From assembly GCF_038003525.1 (NCBI RefSeq), contig NZ_JBBOPI010000001.1:3244501-3308500 (forward strand): a DNA stretch of 64,000 nucleotides, read 5' to 3'. The stretch is from Solibacillus sp. FSL H8-0538 (GTDB taxonomy: Bacteria; Bacillota; Bacilli; Bacillales_A; Planococcaceae). The position numbers were made by a program, and so were the translations under genes. This document shows positions 57,541-64,000 of this stretch, one piece after another (position 1 is the first letter of the stretch; each line of letters starts with the position of its first letter). A model generated the notes under the pieces. It had not been told where the DNA came from. It worked only from the letters and a program-made list of their open reading frames with translations, and searched no databases.

Positions 57541-59271
57541 TTAGCGCATGACAGATGGTAGCATAACCGTATTTTTCATGACGTCAAAAATTCCCCTAGG
57601 TGTAATTCGAATATATGGTAAATGCGTTGATTGCAAGAATAATAAAGTATAAACCGGCTCTGACTGTGTATAACCTCTTGCCACTAATGCTTCTTTTAAG
57701 GCCAGCTCTTTTTCTGTTAGAGCTTCGACATCTCCGTCATACAGCGTACCACCGATCGTTAGTGGAATGGCCGTTACAACTTGTCCATCCTCTACTAGCA
57801 CAATACCGCCTTTCATTTTCTTTAATTCATTAAAGGCCTGCTTCATGTCTTTGCTATTTTTCCCGATTAAAATAATATCTCCAGTATTGGAGTACGACGA
57901 AGCAAAACCTTTAACGCTTTTCGCAAAACCTTTAATCATCGTATTAATACGCCATTTTCCGTTGCGATCAACGAGCATTAAGTAGCTTTCATTGTGATCC
58001 GTTGACAAATCTTTTTTACGGGAGTGCATCGCAATGCTATATGGCTTCGTAATAACATCATTGACCATCTCAATTCCAATTGGCATTGAAAATTGAAAAT
58101 CATCGTCCGTTAAATCAAAGTCTAAACTTAAATTCGCAATGCTCGACCAATCGACTTTTGGTAAAGCTTGAACTTTTTTGCCGTCACGCTTTAGCCAAAC
58201 ACCTTTAGAAAGCACGGCTTCGGGTGTAGGTGAAAATTCGTCTACTAAAATATTTATATTGGCAAAGCGCCCCGTGGCAACTAGTCCATGCAGGTTTGAC
58301 ATATTGTAATAACGCGCCACATTATACGTGGCCATATTATACGCATCAATTGGCGCCACACCTTGATTTAATGCCACTTGAATACACTTGTCCATTACTC
58401 CGTCTATATGGAAGCTTGGTGTTGAGCCATCCGTTGTCATCATTAAATGATCAAAAATATTTAGTTCGCGCTCCACAATGCCTTTTAACAAATGCGGTAA
58501 ATCTGGACGTATCGATGAATGACGTAACGTAACTCCGTAGCCGTGCAAAATACGACTCTCTACTTCATCCACTGTCATCGCTTCATGATCACCATCTGCC
58601 CCGAATAATCGCATTCGTACAAGTGTACGCTCGGAAGCCCCGGGGAAATGACCTTCAATCTTTTTACCCTTGTTTTTCGCCGCCTGCATCCAGTACAGCA
58701 TTTGATCGTCACCGCGCACCAATCTTGGCCAGCCCGTAAGCTCCCCTCCAAGCAGCACATCCTGACGCTCCAACCATTCACATACAGATGCATTCGAATA
58801 AAGTTCTTCTTCATTATCTCGTTCTGTTTGCGAGTCAAAGCGTGCCCACCAGTAAAAAGAAAACGGCGCCTTACTGAGCTCATCTAAAATTGGAAACGCT
58901 TTCTTATTTTGTAATAATAAAACGAAGGTCATATTGTCAGAAATGAACGTTGTTGTCCCTGTTTGTGCACTAAAATCGGCAAAGCTTTGCGGATTGTAGA
59001 GTTGGAAAGGATGTACATGCGGTTCAATATAGCCAGGCACAATTGTTTTGCCTGCAACATCAACAACCTCCGTATTCGTTAAATTTGTTGGCATTTCAGA
59101 GCCAACATAAACGATGCGGTCGTGTAAAATCCAAATGTTCCCTGTCATCCATTGCTTAAACATACTATGTAAATATCGTGCATTTTGAAGTACGATTGTC
59201 GGTGCTTTTTTTCCATCAATAACACTTACTTGCTCACGGATATTATTAATTTTCCATTTAATTTCTGGCAT
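57541..59271 (-). CDS. yerA: Adenine deaminase-related protein YerA
   Basis: YerA is an amidohydrolase of the adenine deaminase family. The metal-binding HVHPF (EPHVHPFQLYNP) is near residue 90. Other typical blocks are GHFPGASERTL near 195 and the DGDHEAMTVDEV segment after it. The C-terminal domain of the AdeC type begins near 420. True adenine deaminase activity has not been shown for YerA, and the sequence is distant from AdeC. I begin at the ATG with GAGAGGAG nine bases upstream, giving 576 residues (B. subtilis about 580). A longer frame of 51 more codons has no supporting site and is AT-rich. Confidence 0.9.
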   Translation of the reverse strand: MPEIKWKINNIREQVSVIDGKKAPTIVLQNARYLHSMFKQWMTGNIWILHDRIVYVGSEMPTNLTNTEVVDVAGKTIVPGYIEPHVHPFQLYNPQSFADFSAQTGTTTFISDNMTFVLLLQNKKAFPILDELSKAPFSFYWWARFDSQTERDNEEELYSNASVCEWLERQDVLLGGELTGWPRLVRGDDQMLYWMQAAKNKGKKIEGHFPGASERTLVRMRLFGADGDHEAMTVDEVESRILHGYGVTLRHSSIRPDLPHLLKGIVERELNIFDHLMMTTDGSTPSFHIDGVMDKCIQVALNQGVAPIDAYNMATYNVARYYNMSNLHGLVATGRFANINILVDEFSPTPEAVLSKGVWLKRDGKKVQALPKVDWSSIANLSLDFDLTDDDFQFSMPIGIEMVNDVITKPYSIAMHSRKKDLSTDHNESYLMLVDRNGKWRINTMIKGFAKSVKGFASSYSNTGDIILIGKNSKDMKQAFNELKKMKGGIVLVEDGQVVTAIPLTIGGTLYDGDVEALTEKELALKEALVARGYTQSEPVYTLLFLQSTHLPYIRITPRGIFDVMKNTVMLPSVMR

Positions 59272-59462
59272 AACAAAATACTCCTCTCTCTTTTTTTCGT
59301 GTATTTTTTGTAAAAGAACATATACTAAGTTCGTTCTAATTTGCTTTATATATGCGTTTATGATGTATTTTTGCTTTAACATTTTAATCGTATCATAGCA
59401 CTTTAATAAAGCAAAGTGTTTCAAAGGGATATTTTTACTTTTCTAGAAAAGGAGTGGTGGTT

Positions 59463-59732
59463 TTGCTTCAAGAAAACATTTCTGAACAAAATGCATTTAT
59501 CCGCCTTATTTGTGGTATTGCGCTGACCGCGTTCGGGACTGGACGAATCTCACGTGATCCACACTGCACGGCTGGTCGACTGATGATTTTGGCTGGCGCA
59601 ATGAAAGTAGCGGAAGGTATTTATCAGTACTGCCCGATTACAGCAATGGCAATGTCTACTTCTGAGAACGAAGACTATTCTGTCCCAGGATGCGGCTGCG
59701 ATCATGATCACAATCATAGTGATAAAAAGTAA
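59463..59732 (+). CDS. YgaP-type two-helix membrane protein (DUF2892)
   Basis: The protein has a DUF2892 hairpin of two hydrophobic segments: FIRLICGIALTAFGTG and AGRLMILAGAMKVAEG, joined by a short loop with a cysteine, then TPI-like YCPITAMA. The tail is rich in Cys and His (GCGCDHDHNHSD) and may bind metal. DUF2892 is found in rhodanese fusions and small Bacillus proteins of unknown role. I start at TTG because AAGGAG is eight bases before it; two GTG codons overlap that site. A strong terminator follows. Confidence 0.75.
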   Translation: MLQENISEQNAFIRLICGIALTAFGTGRISRDPHCTAGRLMILAGAMKVAEGIYQYCPITAMAMSTSENEDYSVPGCGCDHDHNHSDKK

Positions 59733-59752
59733 TTAGCAGACAAATCCAATGA

Positions 59753-59792
59753 AGGCTGCCTCAAAAATCATTTTTTGAGGCAGTTTTTTATT
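59753..59792 (+). terminator. Terminator of the DUF2892 gene
   Basis: GCTGCCTCAAAAA and TTTTTGAGGCAG form a strong stem around a short loop, followed by TTTTTTATT. Confidence 0.88.
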
Positions 59793-59909
59793 GGAGTGAA
59801 TTCGTGTGGCTATGATTGTTTTTTTAATATCGGATTTTCGGTAAACACGCTTTATATTGTAAGCCCGAAATATAAAAAAGCGCACCTTTTCGGTACGCAC
59901 GACGAATGG

Positions 59910-59942
59910 CCATCTATCTGAAATTTTTTCGGATAGATGGCT
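59910..59942 (-). terminator. Hairpin at the 3' end of tnpC
   Basis: GCCATCTATCTGAAA and TTTCGGATAGATGGC pair directly after the tnpC stop, inside the element. The tail lacks a clean T-run. A hairpin of different sequence but the same position follows the IS66 remnant near 21.3 kb. Confidence 0.6.
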
Positions 59943-61503
59943 ATTTAGCACATGTGGCTTGGATATTTTTTGACCAAGGCATGTAGTTAATTAAAATTTG
60001 GGGTTGCTGATGGATCGGTAAATTCGGCAGCTCTGTCATTAACGTTACTAGGTATTGATAGAAGTCGATACCATTTGCTTTTGCTGTTTCAGCCAAACTT
60101 AAGCAGATCGCATTCGCTTTAGCACCAGCTTCACTAACAGAGAAAAGCCAGTTCTTTCGGCCGATCACATTAGGGCGAATCGCATTTTCAGCTGGATTAT
60201 TATCGATTTCAATGCGACCATCGAGCAGAAAAGCTTTTAACCCATGTACACGATTTAATGTATATTCGGCAGCTTTTGCCAAGGCATTTTTTCCGAAGAA
60301 AGGGGATTCATCTACCCATTTTAGAAACTTTTCTACAATCGGTTTCGAATGTTTTTGCCGTGCTTTTCGTCGTTTACCTGGTGAAAGATGCTTAAATTGA
60401 CGTTCTAAGTGATACAGTTGGTCACAGTAATCCACACCAATTTGACCGTTTCTGCTATCAGCTTTCAGCCAATAACGTCGTACATGCGCCCAACAGTTGG
60501 CGAACGTGACATCAGGTAGATTGCCGTATGCAGAATATCCATCACAAATCACGGTTCCTTTAAAGCCAGCTGTAAAGTTTTCTAATACAGAACGACTTCT
60601 CGATAAAGCACTTTGGAAAAGAACGATGATTGGTCCTTGGCTTGGCACGCTTCGGAACACCCAATTGTAGGCATTCGATTGACCTGATTTACCATCTGAT
60701 CGTTTAATAATTTGCGCATACGTTTCGTCCACATGCAGAACAGATTTTGCTGTTAATGTCTGCTTCATCTGCTCATAAACCGGTAGAAGCCAATCTTCTG
60801 CTGCACGAATGACCCAATTCGATAAGTTTTTGTCATTGGTAAGCAGACCAAATCGGTCCCACTCCTTCACCTGGCGGTAAAGAGGTAAGTACTGGATGAA
60901 CTTATCGTAGATGAGTTTTGCTAAAACAGTAGGTCCTGCAATGCTACGTTGAATGGCAGCTTGCGGTGCTTTTCCACGTTTCATCTGCGCTTTTTGAGTA
61001 GTATCTTTTTTACAATGCCTACACTCATAAGCGTGTTCAATATGTTGAACACGCTTCATTGTAGCCGGAATGAATTTTGCTTCCTCACGCGCAATGGTCG
61101 TACCAGCTTCGGTCATTTGACCAAGGCAACAGTCACATTGCGTGTTTTCAGGATGATGGTGAATTTCTTCTATTTCAATCCCGTCACGAAAAGAATCATT
61201 CCGTTTTTTCTTATGTAATTTACGGACAACGGTATACGTAATCATTGCCGTGCTTTGTTCTTCTGTCTGCTCAGAATCGCTAAAAGACGGATCGTCTTCG
61301 AATAAAGAACCTTGTCCGTCTGGTGCTTTATACTTTGATTTTTCCGATTTTGAACCGTATAAAGCCTTGGTTAATTGGCGAACTTGTTCAGTCAACGCTT
61401 CGATTTGTCGATTTGACTGAGCTAATTGTTGCTCAAGCATTCGAATTAATCGTTCATTTTGATTTTCTTGCTTAGGAGAAACGTTCGTCAAATCATTCAC
61501 CAC
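59941..61503 (-). CDS. tnpC: IS66 family transposase TnpC
   Basis: This DDE transposase has 520 residues. A coiled-coil start (NERLIRMLEQQLAQSNRQIEAL) leads to a zinc-finger-like region with QCDCCLGQM and ECRHCKKD near 117-165. The DDE residues are in HVDETYAQIIKR near 254, VICDGYSAYGNLPDV near 312 and NNPAENAIRPNVIG near 436. The C-terminal tail IDFYQYLVTLMTELP is typical of IS66. It starts at GTG with a weak site and lies 51 bases downstream of tnpB. It shares its C-terminus with the remnant near 21.1 kb, though the two are clearly diverged. Confidence 0.95.
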   Translation of the reverse strand: MVNDLTNVSPKQENQNERLIRMLEQQLAQSNRQIEALTEQVRQLTKALYGSKSEKSKYKAPDGQGSLFEDDPSFSDSEQTEEQSTAMITYTVVRKLHKKKRNDSFRDGIEIEEIHHHPENTQCDCCLGQMTEAGTTIAREEAKFIPATMKRVQHIEHAYECRHCKKDTTQKAQMKRGKAPQAAIQRSIAGPTVLAKLIYDKFIQYLPLYRQVKEWDRFGLLTNDKNLSNWVIRAAEDWLLPVYEQMKQTLTAKSVLHVDETYAQIIKRSDGKSGQSNAYNWVFRSVPSQGPIIVLFQSALSRSRSVLENFTAGFKGTVICDGYSAYGNLPDVTFANCWAHVRRYWLKADSRNGQIGVDYCDQLYHLERQFKHLSPGKRRKARQKHSKPIVEKFLKWVDESPFFGKNALAKAAEYTLNRVHGLKAFLLDGRIEIDNNPAENAIRPNVIGRKNWLFSVSEAGAKANAICLSLAETAKANGIDFYQYLVTLMTELPNLPIHQQPQILINYMPWSKNIQATCAK

Positions 61504-61554
61504 ATTTCCGTTCAGTATAAGTTATGGATGATTATACCACCTTAATAGGTGGGT

Positions 61555-61908
61555 TTAAAAGACACCTTTTGCAGATTTCGCAATCGCTTTTGGCTGCTGA
61601 AGCGATAAACCTTCTAACAGCCAGCGAAGTTCCTTTTGTGAAAGGTTACGTACTTCCTTTTCATCTTTTGGCCATTGCAGTTTGCCATTATCTAATCGTT
61701 TATAAAGCATGGCGAAGCCATCTCCATCAAAATACAAACATTTATAACGGTCTTTACTCGTTCCAGAAAATAAGAAGATGGAATCACTATATGGATCAAG
61801 TTTAAAAGAATCCTGAATGAGTGTTGCGAGACCGTCAATACCTTTACGCATATCGGTCTTACCGCAAATAATGTAGATGTTCTGCACGCTCGTAAAATCA
61901 TGCTTCAT
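61555..61908 (-). CDS. tnpB: IS66 family accessory protein TnpB
   Basis: This is the IS66 Orf2-like protein, needed for transposition though its role is unclear. It has 117 residues with the family motifs YIICGKTDMRKGIDGLATLI near 12-31 and FLFSGTSKDRYKCLYFDGDGF near 45-65. RLDNGKLQWP is near 72. Its ATG overlaps the stop of the tnpA-like gene by four bases, so translation is coupled. The sequence looks intact and typical. Confidence 0.93.
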   Translation of the reverse strand: MKHDFTSVQNIYIICGKTDMRKGIDGLATLIQDSFKLDPYSDSIFLFSGTSKDRYKCLYFDGDGFAMLYKRLDNGKLQWPKDEKEVRNLSQKELRWLLEGLSLQQPKAIAKSAKGVF

Positions 61909-62099
61909 TGATTATTCAGCTCCTTCACGATCGTTTGGATGATGTGCTCATCTACGCCATTGAAGAAAGAGATTACTGCGGTAGCTGTTTTAATTACGCA
62001 GCTTGGATCAGAAGGAGATTGCGGTGAATTTGTAAATGAAGATTCGTCAATGATAGGGTCTAGCGACACGGGGACAATTGTTAGTTTAGTTGTTGGCAT
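61905..62099 (-). CDS. Short TnpA-like accessory ORF of IS66
   Basis: The 64-residue product (MPTTKLTIVPVSLDP... VKELNNQ) occupies the tnpA position and overlaps tnpB by four bases. Its end (TAVISFFNGVDEHIIQTIVKEL) resembles the C-terminal part of IS66 TnpA. The N-terminal helix-turn-helix half normally present is missing, and only about 80 bases remain between its start and the element end. GGGAGGTG lies six bases before the ATG, so the short form appears to be the natural one and not a broken gene. Confidence 0.7.
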   Translation of the reverse strand: MPTTKLTIVPVSLDPIIDESSFTNSPQSPSDPSCVIKTATAVISFFNGVDEHIIQTIVKELNNQ

Positions 62100-62309
62100 A
62101 GAAAACACCTCCCTTATTTGATATATCTATCGTACCGGGAGGTGCCTGTCATATATATGCGTTATTTGATTACGGGCTTACTTTATATTTAGTGATTATT
62201 CAGAAAAATAATCTTCATACCACCCATTCAGTCAAAAAAATTAACAACGAAAAAAGCGATGCACACTACTTGCATCGCTTGAATATTTAATATATTTATT
62301 CCTATTTTA

Positions 62310-64000
62310 TTAATAGACTAGTTCTTGCCATTCATCTTCAATTTGTTCTACACCTTGATAGTTACTTGCAAAATTTATAAACACCTTCACAGAACCTCGT
62401 GCATTTTGAATTTTTCCAAAACGACCTTTTAACCACTTATAAAATTCAACATTTGCTGTTGAATATAAATATGCCTTTATATTTACTATATAATAGATTT
62501 CATCACCATTCTCAAGTTGTTCATCTAAGAACTGTGGGAACATATCCAAAGTTTCATTACAAACAAAATAGATTTCTCTTTCTTCCCCATTTACTTCCAT
62601 AACAAAAATACTATCACCAACTTGATATGGTGACGATTCATCAAGAGTAATTAAATAATCCCTCAGTTTTTCACTATAATAATTAAAATCTCTATCTACG
62701 TGTCCTTTTTTTAGCGGCTCCACTATGTCATATTTGACACCTGTTATTTGCAATAATCGGTATGCACCTAAATCCGTAATATAATATCCCTTTTTATTTC
62801 TAGCATCATGAACAATAAGCGTTTTATTTTGAAGGACCTTTATTACTTCTGTCTTTTCAATATCCAGACTCGAATATTCTATTCCTTTGTCATTTAGCTG
62901 TTGAATTAACTCTGGCTTTTGAATTTTAGGTTGCTTTGCGACGATTTCTAATATTGAAAATTCAATATCACTTATTGTATAGTAATCTACATATTTTGTG
63001 TCATGCTCAACTTCTAGGCCATTAATTCTTTTATTACAGATCATTAATAGACGCTCATAATTTTCTAACAGCATTCCCTGCTTCGGTTGACTTTTTCGTT
63101 GTGCAAAATATTCTATTGCTTGCTCAAATTGATTTTCCAACATACTTATTCTAGCTAATTCATATAGTGCCTGATCGTACTTATACCAACTACGGAATTG
63201 TTTAGCCAATTCATTCATTTCTAATAAAAATTGAATTGCTTCTCCGTTTTTTCCTAAATGGCGTAGTTGATCTGCTTTCACTTTATAAGCATAAATGAGA
63301 CCTCGATCATTACTCATTTCTTTACATATGGCAATCTGCCTATCAATACAGGATACTGCTTCAAAAAACTTCCCTTTTCGCATTAATATATCAGCACGGT
63401 TATTTAAGGCATACTGTAATCCCATAAGATAATTGTACTTCTCGCAAATTTCAATCTGCTCTTGCAATACTTCTAACGCTTCATCACTCTCTGAAAGCTT
63501 ACCTAAAATTGTTGCCTTTATTCCTAATCCTTGTTGCAGAAAATCCATTAGTTTTAAACGGCGACAAATTTCAATTTGCTCTTTTAAATACAATTTTGCC
63601 GGTTGGTATTGTTTCCATTTAAAATTAAACTTTGCTTTCTGAAGATACACTTGCTGCATATAATCCGCATTACTTATTTTTCGTGAGATTATCTCAGCCC
63701 TTAATAACATTGAATTTACATCCCGTTTTGAGTATTGATTCGATGTTTGCTCTAGAATTCGAAGTTGATTTAATAAACTATTAACTCTTCCTATCTGATA
63801 GCCTAGTTGTGTACAAATTCTCTCCTGTTCTTTATAGCATTCCAATGCCTCCGATTCATAATTTTGTATTCGGTAAATGGTTCCCTTTATACTAAGTATC
63901 TCTTGCAAACCATATTGCGAACCAATTTCATAACAGATTTTTTCCGCACGACGTTGCAAGTCCATAGCTTTCTCATAATTAAGTAAGATAATCTGCACTC
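62310..64000 (-). CDS. TPR-repeat protein with winged-helix-like and C-terminal domains, N-terminus outside the window
   Basis: The visible 563 codons start at the right window edge, and the frame remains open there. Residues 1-330 hold tandem TPR-like repeats of 38-42 residues with the recurring pattern ALxxKAxIL...GxxxEAxxxxxxQIEICxxL (for example EALEVLQEQIEICEKYNY). From about 345 a region EFSILEIVAKQPKIQKPELIQQL looks like a winged helix. The last 130 residues are an alpha/beta domain I do not recognise. Proteins of this kind are often the sensor half of NTPase-TPR defence or signalling proteins, but no NTPase is visible here. The family is unassigned. Confidence 0.65.
   Translation of the reverse strand, partial: VQIILLNYEKAMDLQRRAEKICYEIGSQYGLQEILSIKGTIYRIQNYESEALECYKEQERICTQLGYQIGRVNSLLNQLRILEQTSNQYSKRDVNSMLLRAEIISRKISNADYMQQVYLQKAKFNFKWKQYQPAKLYLKEQIEICRRLKLMDFLQQGLGIKATILGKLSESDEALEVLQEQIEICEKYNYLMGLQYALNNRADILMRKGKFFEAVSCIDRQIAICKEMSNDRGLIYAYKVKADQLRHLGKNGEAIQFLLEMNELAKQFRSWYKYDQALYELARISMLENQFEQAIEYFAQRKSQPKQGMLLENYERLLMICNKRINGLEVEHDTKYVDYYTISDIEFSILEIVAKQPKIQKPELIQQLNDKGIEYSSLDIEKTEVIKVLQNKTLIVHDARNKKGYYITDLGAYRLLQITGVKYDIVEPLKKGHVDRDFNYYSEKLRDYLITLDESSPYQVGDSIFVMEVNGEEREIYFVCNETLDMFPQFLDEQLENGDEIYYIVNIKAYLYSTANVEFYKWLKGRFGKIQNARGSVKVFINFASNYQGVEQIEDEWQELVY

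Larger units (their letters stand above)
59859..62181 (-). mobile_element. Complete IS66-family insertion sequence with 8-bp target duplication
   Basis: Both ends begin GTAAGCCCG as inverted repeats, with further weak similarity inward including CGGTACG. The element is flanked by identical 8-base direct repeats TTTATATT (59851-59858 and 62182-62189), the duplication size expected for IS66. Inside lie tnpC, tnpB and a short tnpA-like gene, all on the minus strand. All three frames are open, so it may be active. It lies between the DUF2892 gene and a TPR-protein gene and disrupts no gene I can recognise. Confidence 0.93.

Noticed and set aside
59733-59951. Minus-strand open frame of 72 codons at the left end of the IS66 element
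   Set aside because: It spans the IS66 border, the target duplication and the DUF2892 terminator, so it is a chance frame created by the insertion.

Overview
The window reads as chromosome of a low-GC, endospore-forming Bacillales bacterium, most likely Planococcaceae of the Lysinibacillus/Solibacillus type. This is inferred from spore genes (two small acid-soluble spore proteins, spoVR, yhbH, prkA), a B. subtilis-like yerA-yerB-yerC / pcrB-pcrA-ligA-camS / gatCAB block, rlmCD and dgkB close by, strong GGAGG ribosome binding sites and many TTG/GTG starts. No database search was possible; names rest on motif and protein-family recognition.

Layout. 0-9 kb: a radical SAM gene cut by the left edge, two small sporulation-type genes, a YkuD L,D-transpeptidase, the contiguous prkA-yhbH-spoVR stress/sporulation cluster, yunC, and a DUF1540 gene too small for ordinary ORF calling. 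9-19 kb: an RNase J paralogue, DUF2252 and SET-domain proteins, an ArsB/NhaD-type transporter, a YehS protein, a flavin-dependent monooxygenase and tlp. 19-33 kb is an accessory stretch: VOC protein, a decayed SDR gene, an IS66 transposase remnant, a Fur-controlled siderophore uptake locus, an MFS transporter, a tRNA-dihydrouridine synthase and a two-gene DUF262 module resembling GmrSD-type restriction. 33-46 kb: rlmCD, a cytochrome bd locus with two tiny membrane ORFs, dgkB, a thioredoxin-like gene and a proline catabolic regulon (P5C dehydrogenase, a degenerate bEBP-type regulator, putB, putP). 46-59 kb: housekeeping gatCAB, camS, ligA, pcrA, pcrB, yerC, yerB, yerA. 59.9-62.2 kb: a complete IS66 element with an 8-bp target duplication, then a TPR protein cut by the right edge.

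The most unusual content lies between genes. Four families of dispersed repeats recur: R1, a roughly 85-bp double hairpin with compensatory base changes (six copies plus one inverted half copy); R2, a CATTCGCGC-bounded element (three copies); R3, a GC-rich palindromic repeat (four copies, one with an internal deletion and one expanded); and R4, four relics encoding the last codons of an RlmCD-like protein followed by a terminator. R1 and R2 copies mostly abut intrinsic terminators, and R4 carries its own, so repeats and transcription termination seem linked here. R4 relics punctuate the accessory stretch downstream of the real rlmCD gene, which suggests an insertion hotspot or a mobile terminator.
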